DNA from: CAADGV01 sp040290295
GTDB taxonomy: Bacteria > Bacteroidota > Ignavibacteria > UBA10030 > UBA6906
DNA: 64,000 nt
Direction of reading: 5' to 3'
NCBI GenBank assembly: GCA_040290295.1
Contig: PSMW01000001.1
Coordinates: 62,001-126,000, forward strand
Shown: positions 33,089 to 40,888 of the stretch, piece by piece
How positions within the stretch are numbered: the stretch's first letter is position 1
Layout: every line of letters starts with the position of its first letter
Made by a program: the position numbers and the translations under genes
The notes under the pieces: model-generated
What the model was told of the DNA's origin: nothing
Databases searched by the model: none
Seen by the model: the letters and a program-made list of their open reading frames with translations, nothing else

Positions 33089-33139
33089 GAACGGTGTTCG
33101 GTCAGCATCTACTCGAAACGCACCTCCGGGGGAGTAACT

Positions 33140-33808
33140 TTGAAACCAGAAAAAAGAATCTCCATCCTCGTTGCCGATGATCATACCATCGTTCGGAGCG
33201 GTATCGTTTCTCTTCTTTCGTTGAACCAAGAATTCGAGGTCGTGGGGCAAGCGGAGAATGGGCGAGAGGCAGTGGACCTCGCGCTGAGCAAACACCCCGA
33301 TGTTGTGATCATGGATATCGGCATGCCAATTTTGAACGGGTTGGAAGCGACGCGGCAAATCAAGAAGCAAGCTCCCGATGTGAAGGTGCTCGTCCTCTCC
33401 GGTTACGATAACGATGAATATATCCTCCAAATGATTCAATGCGGTGCGAATGGCTATATCCTCAAGAATAGTTTTCTCGAAGATCTTTACGCCGCGATTC
33501 GAAGTGTGCATAATGGTCAAGCGTTCTTCAGCCCGGCGGTATCGAAGATCATTATCGATAGCTACGCCACTCGGCCCGATGGACTCGCCGGCAAGAAACC
33601 CACACGCCTATTAACGCGACGAGAGAGAGAGGTTCTTCAACTCATCGCCGAAGGTCATCTTCACGCCCAAATTGCTGAACGCTTGGGCATCAGCGTCCGC
33701 ACCGTCGATACACATCGTCAGAATATCATGAAGAAGTTGGACATCCATGATACCGCAGGATTGGTAACGTATGCGATAAAGCACGGCATCGTCATCTTGC
33801 AACGTTAG
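33140..33808 (+). CDS. NarL/FixJ-family response regulator
   Basis: 222 residues from a TTG start with GGGGGAG 6 nt upstream. The receiver (7-125) has D13/D14, phospho-acceptor D59 in IMDIGMP, and K109. The LuxR-type helix-turn-helix (157-218) has LTRREREVLQLIAEG, IAERLGISVRTVDTH and RQNIMKKL. It binds DNA as a phosphorylation-dependent transcription factor. No partner kinase is adjacent in the same unit; the kinase at 34031 is the nearest candidate. It is placed between the filament cluster and the regulatory block. Confidence 0.9.
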   Translation: MKPEKRISILVADDHTIVRSGIVSLLSLNQEFEVVGQAENGREAVDLALSKHPDVVIMDIGMPILNGLEATRQIKKQAPDVKVLVLSGYDNDEYILQMIQCGANGYILKNSFLEDLYAAIRSVHNGQAFFSPAVSKIIIDSYATRPDGLAGKKPTRLLTRREREVLQLIAEGHLHAQIAERLGISVRTVDTHRQNIMKKLDIHDTAGLVTYAIKHGIVILQR

Positions 33809-33943
33809 TCACACTCGCTGTGCAGCGCTTCCACGCCCGATCTCCGACCTTACTCTCATTTGTTTTTTTACATCGTTGTCAACATCAGCTCAGTTTCAGT
33901 GACGGCACCAGTACGCTATAGAATGTTTGAAGTTACGTTGTTT

Positions 33944-33958
33944 GGCGTATTGTGTGCA
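33944..33958 (+). promoter_or_regulatory. weak sigma-54-like element before the sensor kinase gene
   Basis: In the 222-bp gap 33809-34030, GG at 33944-33945 and GC at 33956-33957 are 10 bp apart within TTGGCG and TGTGCA. The core dinucleotides and spacing fit sigma-54, but the flanking bases are poor. A run of seven T at 33863-33869 has no hairpin before it. Confidence 0.25.
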
Positions 33959-34030
33959 GATGCAAACTATTGTACATTTGGCTGGTGAGATTAGGAAGAG
34001 ACATCATCACGGTACACAGTCAGGGGAGAT

Positions 34031-35695
34031 ATGACTACAGCGACGAGTAGTGCTTCGGTTTCAAGCTCAGAGCAGACTTCGAGCATCATCCGCGTTCTCG
34101 CCGTTGATGACATGCCCGAGAATCTTCAGTTGTTGCGTGAGGTGCTCGCCGGACACGGCTTCGATGTTCTTGCGGCTTCTTCGGGGGAAGAAGCGTTGCG
34201 TCTTCTCGAACAATCACTCATTCATCTGATCGTTGCCGATGCAATGATGCCCTCGATGGATGGATTCCAGCTTTGCCGCGAAGTCAAGCGACGTCCATCC
34301 TTAGCATCCATCCCTTTTATCATCTACACGGGGCATTATGTGGATGTCGAAGATCAAGAGTTCGCCAAGACCATCGGCGTGGATGCGTACGTGATGAAAT
34401 ATGACGGGCTTGCAACTCTACTCCAAACCATAGATCAACTCCTCCGGCAACGCTATGGATCTTCGAGCGAACTGACTGCGCGCGAGGAAGCGGGGGTGCC
34501 GCCAGAGGAGGACGAGCTTGCTTTCTTGCAACGTCACCACGCGCTCATCGTCAAAAAGCTCGAGGAGAAGATGCACGAGTTGGAAGTGTATGCCGAAACC
34601 CTCGCCCGAAAAAACCGCGAACTCCAGGCATCCGAATCGCGCTATCGCAATCTCTTTGAACATGCCAGCATCGGGATTTTCATTCTCGACAAAGCAACCG
34701 GTGCTCTGTTGGATATGAATGCCGAAGGCCTTTCGCTTCTCGGCTACTCTCGTGACGAAGTGCTTGCGCTTCCGCCACTTTCGTTTGTTGAAGATAAAGC
34801 GACCGCCAATTCCATTTTGCAAAGCGGAGCGTTCTTTTCCAAAGAGACACTGTTTCGTCGCCGTGATGGCGGGCTTGTGGAAGTGGAGCTTGCCGTGGGT
34901 CCATACGAGGAACAGGGCGATAGGAAACTTGTGCTCTATGCGTTGGATATTACCGACCAGAAGAAAATGCGGCGACACTTGCTTCAATCAGAGAAGATGG
35001 CATTCATGGGCCGGCTTGCCGCGAGTATCGCGCACGATATTCGCAACCCGCTCGCGGCTATAACCCTTAACCTTCAGTATATCGCCAAACGGTTGCCAGC
35101 GGACTTCTCAGAGAAGGCAGCGCTTGATTTCGCAATCGAAGGAGCACAACGGATCAGCAAAATCGTCGAGAACACCCTGAGTCTCGCTCGCATCGCTCCT
35201 CCCATTGTGCGCTTGGAGGATATCAATCCCATCGTGGAAAAGGCAATCCGATTTCTTGATACGCAAATTGCACAAAAGCACATCACGGTTGAAACGGATT
35301 TTGCCCCTAACCTCCCGAAGGTGAACGTCGAAGCAAAACAGATTGAGCAAGTGGTGTTGAACCTCGTCCAGAATGCGATTGACTGCACCCCGGAAAACGG
35401 AACGATCAGTGTCTCGACATGTTTGATCGAGGACCTGAAAGCTCCTGCGGGTGCCAACAGCCAGCGGGTAGCGGTCGTGGTGCTCGATCGCGGTCCCAGC
35501 ATCCCACCGGAGCAATTGCGCCATCTGTTCGAGCCGTTCCACACGACGAAGGTCGGAGGGACGGGGCTTGGGCTGGCACTCTCGAAACAGATTATGGACA
35601 AGCATCGCGCAGAAATTCGCATCGAGCCGGCGGTTGGTGGGGGAACCATTGCCCGGCTGATATTCCCAGTTGTTCAACAATCCAGCGGAGACTGA
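34031..35695 (+). CDS. soluble sensor histidine kinase with N-terminal receiver and PAS domains
   Basis: 554 residues, no membrane helix. Receiver (20-135; D26/D27, phospho-acceptor D70 in VADAMMPSMDG, K123), a coiled coil (160-200), PAS (200-310; YRNLFEHASIGIFIL), HisKA with H335 in ASIAHDIRNPLAA, and HATPase_c (N box near 448, G box GGTGLGLALSKQI). The receiver-first order suggests it is itself controlled by a phosphorelay. The NtrC-type regulator gene follows after 5 nt, as in NtrB/NtrC and FleS/FleR pairs, so that regulator is the likely target. Confidence 0.93.
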   Translation: MTTATSSASVSSSEQTSSIIRVLAVDDMPENLQLLREVLAGHGFDVLAASSGEEALRLLEQSLIHLIVADAMMPSMDGFQLCREVKRRPSLASIPFIIYTGHYVDVEDQEFAKTIGVDAYVMKYDGLATLLQTIDQLLRQRYGSSSELTAREEAGVPPEEDELAFLQRHHALIVKKLEEKMHELEVYAETLARKNRELQASESRYRNLFEHASIGIFILDKATGALLDMNAEGLSLLGYSRDEVLALPPLSFVEDKATANSILQSGAFFSKETLFRRRDGGLVEVELAVGPYEEQGDRKLVLYALDITDQKKMRRHLLQSEKMAFMGRLAASIAHDIRNPLAAITLNLQYIAKRLPADFSEKAALDFAIEGAQRISKIVENTLSLARIAPPIVRLEDINPIVEKAIRFLDTQIAQKHITVETDFAPNLPKVNVEAKQIEQVVLNLVQNAIDCTPENGTISVSTCLIEDLKAPAGANSQRVAVVVLDRGPSIPPEQLRHLFEPFHTTKVGGTGLGLALSKQIMDKHRAEIRIEPAVGGGTIARLIFPVVQQSSGD

Positions 35696-35700
35696 GCACT

Positions 35701-37128
35701 ATGTCCAAGGGAAGAATTCTTGTCGTTGATGACGAACGGATCCTTACTGAAAGTCTGCAGAACATTCTCACCTCCTCCGGCTACACCGTGAATACATGCC
35801 TGAGCGGTGAGGAGTTTTTACCGATGGTACAGACGGTCAATCCCGATCTCGTGCTGTTGGACATCTTCATGGGGGACGTGAACGGCTTGCAACTTTTGCG
35901 CAAGATGAAGGAAGAAGGGGACGATACACCCGTGCTCATGATGACGGCGCACGCCGATGTTGCGCTGGCGGTCGAGGCGATGAAGGAGGGCGCGGTCGAT
36001 TTCGTGCTGAAGCCGTTCGACCTGTCTCATCTCAGTGTGCTCATCGAAAAGTCCATGGAGCAATCTCGCCTGAAGCGCAAAGTTGCGTTACTCCAGAGCG
36101 AACTGGAAGAGCAGCGTGCCCGGAGCGGCATCATCGGCAGAAGCGCTTCGTTGCGTCGCACATTGGAAACGGCGGAAAAACTTGCGCAGACGGATACCAC
36201 TGTTCTCTTAGAAGGAGAAAGCGGAACAGGGAAGGAATTGATCGCACGATTCATCTACCAGAGAAGCGCGCGTGCCGACAGGCCGTTCATCACGGTCAAT
36301 TGCGGTGCGATTCCCAAAAATCTCGCCGAGAGCGAGTTTTTTGGATACGAAAAAGGAGCATTTACCGGCGCTACGGACAAGATGCGACAGGGGAAATTCG
36401 AGCTTGCCAACGGCGGGACAATCTTCCTCGACGAAATCGGTGAGCTGTCGCTCGACATGCAGGTGAAATTGCTCCGCGTGCTGGAAGACCATCGGTTCTA
36501 TCGTTTAGGCGGAACGCGGGAACTGACGGTGGATGTTCGCGTCATTGCTGCATCGAACAGAGACCTTGCCAAGGAGGTTGAAGCGGGACGTTTTCGCGAG
36601 GACTTGTACTACCGGTTGAACGTCGCGCTCGTGAAGATTGCTCCGCTGCGCGAACGCGAAGAAGACATTGCGGTGATTGCGTACGCGTTCTTACAGGAGT
36701 TCAGTAAGAAATTCAACAAAGATGCGCCGAAGCTTTCCGACGATGCGCTCACGCTCTTACAAAGCCTGCCATGGAAAGGGAACGTGCGTGAATTGCGCAA
36801 CGCGATCGAGCGCGTCGTCCTCTTGCATAACGGTCCTCTGCTGACCGCTGAACATTTTTCGTTTCTCTCCCAAGCGCATGAGAAAACACCCAACGGACAA
36901 TCGGCATCGAATACCTATCGTTTAGAGATTCCGCCGACAGGTGTAACGATGGCGCAAGTGGTACGCGATCTCATTCTCAAAACTCTGGCTTTGACCAACG
37001 GCAATCAGGTGCACGCGGCAAAAATCCTGGGCCTCACTCGCTCGAAGTTGCGCTATCGCATGGACCAGCTTGGGATTCATCCCGAGCAACGAAGCTACAC
37101 GGTGCTCACAGACCGGGCGCTAACGTGA
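35701..37128 (+). CDS. NtrC-family sigma-54-dependent response regulator
   Basis: 475 residues from the ATG at 35701; the open frame upstream overlaps the kinase gene. Receiver (1-120; D54 in LLDIFMG, K104), AAA+ domain with Walker A GESGTGKE at 172-179, the sigma-54 contact loop GAFTGA at 219-224, Walker B FLDEIGEL, and a C-terminal Fis-type helix-turn-helix (GNQVHAAKILGLTRSKLRYRM). With an intact GAFTGA it should activate sigma-54 promoters, such as those seen at 39384 and 43782. It is the best candidate for the flagellar master activator in this window. Confidence 0.94.
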   Translation: MSKGRILVVDDERILTESLQNILTSSGYTVNTCLSGEEFLPMVQTVNPDLVLLDIFMGDVNGLQLLRKMKEEGDDTPVLMMTAHADVALAVEAMKEGAVDFVLKPFDLSHLSVLIEKSMEQSRLKRKVALLQSELEEQRARSGIIGRSASLRRTLETAEKLAQTDTTVLLEGESGTGKELIARFIYQRSARADRPFITVNCGAIPKNLAESEFFGYEKGAFTGATDKMRQGKFELANGGTIFLDEIGELSLDMQVKLLRVLEDHRFYRLGGTRELTVDVRVIAASNRDLAKEVEAGRFREDLYYRLNVALVKIAPLREREEDIAVIAYAFLQEFSKKFNKDAPKLSDDALTLLQSLPWKGNVRELRNAIERVVLLHNGPLLTAEHFSFLSQAHEKTPNGQSASNTYRLEIPPTGVTMAQVVRDLILKTLALTNGNQVHAAKILGLTRSKLRYRMDQLGIHPEQRSYTVLTDRALT

Positions 37129-37193
37129 GCGCCGTGTGAGCACGTGCACCGCCGGGATTTTCCGGCCTAAGTGTTGTGGGAGGGAGGGGCGAC

Positions 37194-37235
37194 ATGAAAT
37201 CATCGATCGACAAACAAGGAGTCCCCACGTCATGA
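37194..37235 (+). CDS. possible 13-codon leader peptide coupled to the next regulator gene
   Basis: ATG at 37194 with GGGAGGGG at 37182-37189, a better ribosome-binding site than that of the regulator. The peptide reads MKSSIDKQGVPTS and its TGA overlaps the next ATG at 37232 as ATGA. Coupled translation is plausible, but so short a frame may be chance. Confidence 0.3.
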   Translation: MKSSIDKQGVPTS

Positions 37236-37678
37236 TGGCATCGGCAGCATCAGAAAACACCTCCCACCGGGCGCCTCTGACACCTGACCAACGGGCGAGC
37301 AGTACACAGAACAAACTGATTCTCTTAGTTGACGACGAATTTTTGATGCAAGAGTTGGGAAGGGAGTTATTGGAGGAGCAGGGTTATCGTGTCATTGTTG
37401 CGGGCGATGGGCTTGAAGCGCTGGAACTCTTCCAACAACATAAAGACGAAATTGCCTTGGTTATTCTCGACCTTCTCATGCCAAAGCTCGATGGAGGGCA
37501 AACGTATCTTGCGCTGAAAAAACTCAAACCCAATGTCAAAGCCTTCTTTTGCACGGGGTACACGCCGCAAGAGATCATTGGCTCGTTGCTGGAGCAAGAG
37601 TCTCTTCGGGCGTTGCAAAAGCCCTTTCGTCCTTCCGAATTTGTCCAAGTCGTTCGGGAAATGTTGGAGACGAACTGA
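37232..37678 (+). CDS. single-domain response regulator
   Basis: 148 residues from the ATG at 37232 (37235 is equivalent), with AAGGAG at 37217-37220 region. After a 25-residue variable head comes a full receiver: D34/D35 in LLVDDEF, phospho-acceptor D80 in VILDLLMPKLDGG, T108 and K130 in LQKPF. No output domain. It probably passes phosphate within the neighbouring kinase network or acts by protein contact. Confidence 0.88.
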   Translation: MMASAASENTSHRAPLTPDQRASSTQNKLILLVDDEFLMQELGRELLEEQGYRVIVAGDGLEALELFQQHKDEIALVILDLLMPKLDGGQTYLALKKLKPNVKAFFCTGYTPQEIIGSLLEQESLRALQKPFRPSEFVQVVREMLETN

Positions 37679-37911
37679 ACGCACATCTCGCCGGCGCACT
37701 CTGCAATTTCTACAAAACGGCACACGGTAGTGAGAAGCAAGTACAGCGGTGCTCGCTCCACGTGCTGAATGGTCGATCCAGCGCTTGGCACCGTGCTTGG
37801 GAGGAATATGCTCGGCATTGCGCTGCAGTGAAGGAACAGTGCGAAGCGTATTCACCAACAACGAACAAGCGTGTGGTAGGACATCAAGCAAGTGAGCGGG
37901 GCAACGGCCCC

Positions 37912-39210
37912 ATGCGAGGAGACGATGGGCACTTTCTCAACGCGCTCATTGATCCGGATGAATCGGTGCGGCGTGCCACCATCGACACGTTTGTGCGCGT
38001 GGGTGGTGAACACGCCGCCGCTGCCGTTGTGCAAGGCATCGCAAGCCCCGACGAAGCCGTGCGTACGGCAGTAGCCGAAGTCTTGATTATGCTCGGTCCT
38101 CCTGCATTTCCCCCGCTCCGACCGTATCTCCAACACACCGATTGTTCCGTGCGAAAGGTTGCGGTAGAAATCTGTGGACTCTTGAACCATCCCGAATGCC
38201 TTGCATCGCTCGCGCCGTTGCTTCGTGACGAGGACCCGGCTGTTGTCCACTCGACTATCGCTGCCCTTGGCACGGCATGCGGTGAGGCGGCACTTCCGCA
38301 TCTCATACGCTTGTATGACGAGGACGAGTATGCCCGTCCATCGATCATCGCCACCGTCGGAAGCATGGAGAGCGAGGCGGCGAGGAACTTTCTGTTCACG
38401 TGTTTTGCAGAAGCCGTTACGGCGGAAAGTCACGATCCGCTCACACTCTTCGGCATACTGGAAGTCCTCGGTCGCACGGGCGACGAGCACGTTTATGCGT
38501 TTCTCGATTCACAGTTGGAACATACGCCACCTGCTGTTCGCGTCCGCATGCTTGCAGCGATGATGTGGATAGCCGACCGTGCAGGCATACAGATGACGTT
38601 CTCTCACGCTTCCCAGGATGACGTGATACGCTTGTTGAGCGATAGCGACCTTCGCGTGCGTCTTCATGCTGTGAACGTGTTGGCACCGGATACCGATCCT
38701 ACCGTGACCGAGGCGTTTCTCCACGCCCTCGGTACCTCAGAGTATCTCGACGCTGTATTGGTCAACCTGCTTGAACGGCGGGATGACGCCTTTCCTACCG
38801 CTATTGCGAATCTCCTTTCCCCGTCGTTCACGAAGAAGAAAGAGCTTATTGTGCTTCTTCGCGCGTTGGTGAAACGAAGCCGCGAGAATACGGAACTTTT
38901 CTACCCACGAGAACTTCTTGTCTCTGCGTTCGATTCCGTTGCGTCGCAATGGGATGTTTCGGGTGAAGGAATTCGTCCCCTAATCCTCGAAACGTTGTTT
39001 ACCATCGATGGCGAGCGAGCGTGCAAGCTCTTGCACGAGTGGATGAAGTGTGAAGACTCGCTCATGCGCATGCGCCTGGTGGAGTTAGCGGGTTCTCTCG
39101 ATGATGCGCGTGCTACCGAATTTGCTGCGCACTATGTCGAAGATGAAGATGAACTTGTACGATCAGCCGTTCAGTTGGTACTTCAGTCACCGAAGAACAG
39201 CTCCTCCTGA
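37912..39210 (+). CDS. HEAT-repeat protein
   Basis: About 432 residues from the ATG at 37912; the frame is open back to 37549 but the upstream part overlaps the regulator gene and has no repeat character. The protein is a solenoid of about ten HEAT-like units (for example DPDESVRRATIDTFVRVGG, SPDEAVRTAVAEVLIMLG, DEDPAVVHSTIAALGTACG). No catalytic motif and no signal. Such proteins act as scaffolds. Similar HEAT proteins often accompany response regulators and HDOD proteins in environmental bacteria, but its partner is unknown. The real start could be a GTG at 37873. Confidence 0.75.
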   Translation: MRGDDGHFLNALIDPDESVRRATIDTFVRVGGEHAAAAVVQGIASPDEAVRTAVAEVLIMLGPPAFPPLRPYLQHTDCSVRKVAVEICGLLNHPECLASLAPLLRDEDPAVVHSTIAALGTACGEAALPHLIRLYDEDEYARPSIIATVGSMESEAARNFLFTCFAEAVTAESHDPLTLFGILEVLGRTGDEHVYAFLDSQLEHTPPAVRVRMLAAMMWIADRAGIQMTFSHASQDDVIRLLSDSDLRVRLHAVNVLAPDTDPTVTEAFLHALGTSEYLDAVLVNLLERRDDAFPTAIANLLSPSFTKKKELIVLLRALVKRSRENTELFYPRELLVSAFDSVASQWDVSGEGIRPLILETLFTIDGERACKLLHEWMKCEDSLMRMRLVELAGSLDDARATEFAAHYVEDEDELVRSAVQLVLQSPKNSSS

Positions 39211-39383
39211 CGAGCACCCCAAGCGCTGTATGTCAATGCGCATCCCTTGAACGCTTCTACCTCCCATCCATCTGTCTAATAATAGCCAGCCCGATCGAGT
39301 CATCAGTTTGCGAGTCAACCGATCGCGCGAGCGAGAAGCACATATTTCTTGAGGTTGACCGATGCTTCTCATGTGCGCTCCCG

Positions 39384-39399
39384 TGGCATATCGTTTGCG
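39384..39399 (+). promoter_or_regulatory. sigma-54 promoter of the HDOD / hybrid-kinase operon
   Basis: TGGCAT, 5 bp, then TTGCG, with GG at 39385-39386 and GC at 39397-39398 separated by 10 bp. This fits the sigma-54 consensus with one change in the -24 box. Transcription would start near 39410, about 30 nt before the first gene. Confidence 0.7.
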
Positions 39400-39440
39400 A
39401 AAAGCTCAGCACAACACTGCGCTATCGGAGGATGCTGGTT

Positions 39441-39665
39441 ATGACAGGATCGTTCAAACAATGCAGCTACTGCGGCGTGCTGTGGAAGACCAAAGATGAA
39501 TTTCTTGCCGATCGTTCAGTACGGCTTGAAGGCTATCAATGGCAAACGCAGCAGGTGATCGCTGGATTGCCCGCGAACGGTGTGCTCGTGTTCACGCATG
39601 CAACACCGAGGTGTGGCACGTCCCTGACGATCTCTGCAAAACGCTTTCAACGCAATCCCAAATAA
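39441..39665 (+). CDS. small cysteine-containing conserved-looking protein
   Basis: 74 residues from the ATG at 39441, which has GGAGG nine bases upstream; an ATG at 39432 is too close to it. The sequence shows CSYCGVLW near the start, FLADRSVRLEGYQ in the middle and a third region FTHATPRCGTSLTI, so two paired cysteines and one more. It looks like a small metal- or redox-linked sensor rather than a random frame. I cannot name the family. It is the first gene after a sigma-54 promoter. Confidence 0.6.
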   Translation: MTGSFKQCSYCGVLWKTKDEFLADRSVRLEGYQWQTQQVIAGLPANGVLVFTHATPRCGTSLTISAKRFQRNPK

Positions 39666-39688
39666 CAGACGACGCCAAAACGACCGGT

Positions 39689-40036
39689 ATGGGCAAACTG
39701 AATTTAGATCAACTTCAAGCCGGTATGGTACTGGCAGCCGACGTTGTTGATCGTAACCATCGTGTGCTGCTCAAAGCGGGCATCGCACTGACCGAGAAAC
39801 ATCTTACGGTCCTTCGCCAATGGGGAATCACCGAAGCGGATATTCAGGGAGTCACTCGAGAGGAACTGAACGCGCAAGAAAGTGTGGAACTGGACCAAGA
39901 CCTTCTCGCTCACGCTGAGACGTCGTACCGTGAGTTGTTTCGGCATGCCGATATGCAGCACCCCTTCAATCAAGAACTGATGCGCTTGAATGTGCTTCGC
40001 ACGGTGCAACGAACGATGAGAGGGCTTGAGTCGTGA
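39689..40036 (+). CDS. small protein resembling the N-terminal domain of HD-GYP/HDOD signalling proteins
   Basis: 115 residues from the ATG at 39689. LQAGMVLAADVVDRNHRVLLKAGIAL is the beta-strand opening often found before HD-GYP domains, followed by HLTVLRQWGITEADIQG. The rest is helical. The stop overlaps the GTG start of the HDOD gene, so the two may form a split version of one two-domain protein. Confidence 0.65.
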   Translation: MGKLNLDQLQAGMVLAADVVDRNHRVLLKAGIALTEKHLTVLRQWGITEADIQGVTREELNAQESVELDQDLLAHAETSYRELFRHADMQHPFNQELMRLNVLRTVQRTMRGLES

Positions 40037-40875
40037 TTACCGGACCGAACGATCTGCTGAAAGGTTACGTCGAGGTTGCTTCGCTTCCCACGGTCTTTGC
40101 TCGGATCAACGAAGCAGTGAACAACCCGCGCTCGTCGATGCATGAGATCGGGAGGATCATCAGCGAGGACGCAGGACTCACCGCCCGCTTGCTCATGTTG
40201 GTCAACAGCGCCTTCTTCAGTTTGCCGCAACGCATCGATTCAATCACCCAAGCCATCACGATTGTAGGGACGCAGCAGTTGCGCGACCTTGCACTGGCAA
40301 CGTCGGTAATTAAGCTCTTCAAGGGGATTCCATCGGATTTGGTTGACATGGAGCGGTTCTGGAAACATTCTATCGGCGTCGGCATTGCCGCACGGACGCT
40401 GGCAGCGTATCGTCGTGAACCCAACGTCGAACGTTTCTTTGTTTCTGGTATTCTGCACGACATCGGTCGCTTGGTGATGTATATGAAGATTCCCGATCTC
40501 TCTCGGACAGCGTTGGTGCGGACAAGGGAGAACAACGAGTTGCTCCACGTTGCCGAAGAGCAGGTAATCGGGTTCGATCATGCTGCCGTGGGCAGAGCGT
40601 TGATGCAGAACTGGCGTTTGTCGGTTTATCAAGAAGAGGTAGTCGCTTTCCATCATCGTCCGGAGTTGGCAGGACGATTTCCGGTGGAGACCGCCATCGT
40701 GCACACGGCGGACATCCTTGCCCACAGCATGGGCTTGGGAAGCAGTGGTGAGCAATTCGTTCCGCCGCTCGATGCCGCGGCGTGGGAGCGTTTGGAGTTG
40801 CCTGTGAGCGTCTTGGCGCCGACACTCGATCAGATCGACCGCCAATATGCCGAAGCAGTCAAACTGATTCTGTGA
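40033..40875 (+). CDS. HDOD-domain signalling protein
   Basis: 280 residues from a GTG start that overlaps the previous stop (GTGA). The HDOD core has LPTVFARINEAVNN, ISEDAGLTARLLMLVNSAFF, ITQAITIVGTQQLRDL and ILHDIGRLVMY. HDOD proteins resemble HD phosphohydrolases but usually lack the full metal site. They act in motility and signalling networks. It lies directly before a hybrid kinase. Confidence 0.9.
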   Translation: MITGPNDLLKGYVEVASLPTVFARINEAVNNPRSSMHEIGRIISEDAGLTARLLMLVNSAFFSLPQRIDSITQAITIVGTQQLRDLALATSVIKLFKGIPSDLVDMERFWKHSIGVGIAARTLAAYRREPNVERFFVSGILHDIGRLVMYMKIPDLSRTALVRTRENNELLHVAEEQVIGFDHAAVGRALMQNWRLSVYQEEVVAFHHRPELAGRFPVETAIVHTADILAHSMGLGSSGEQFVPPLDAAAWERLELPVSVLAPTLDQIDRQYAEAVKLIL

Positions 40876-40888
40876 AGAGGAATCGGTA

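Noticed and set aside
33863..33869. Run of seven T as a terminator after the NarL-type regulator
   Set aside because: No GC-rich hairpin precedes it.
35419..35700. N-terminal extension of the NtrC-type regulator
   Set aside because: It overlaps the sensor kinase in another frame, and the receiver domain begins right after the ATG at 35701.
37151..37166. GCCGG/CCGGC hairpin with a 6-nt loop after the NtrC-type regulator
   Set aside because: Only five base pairs and no T run, too weak to call a terminator.
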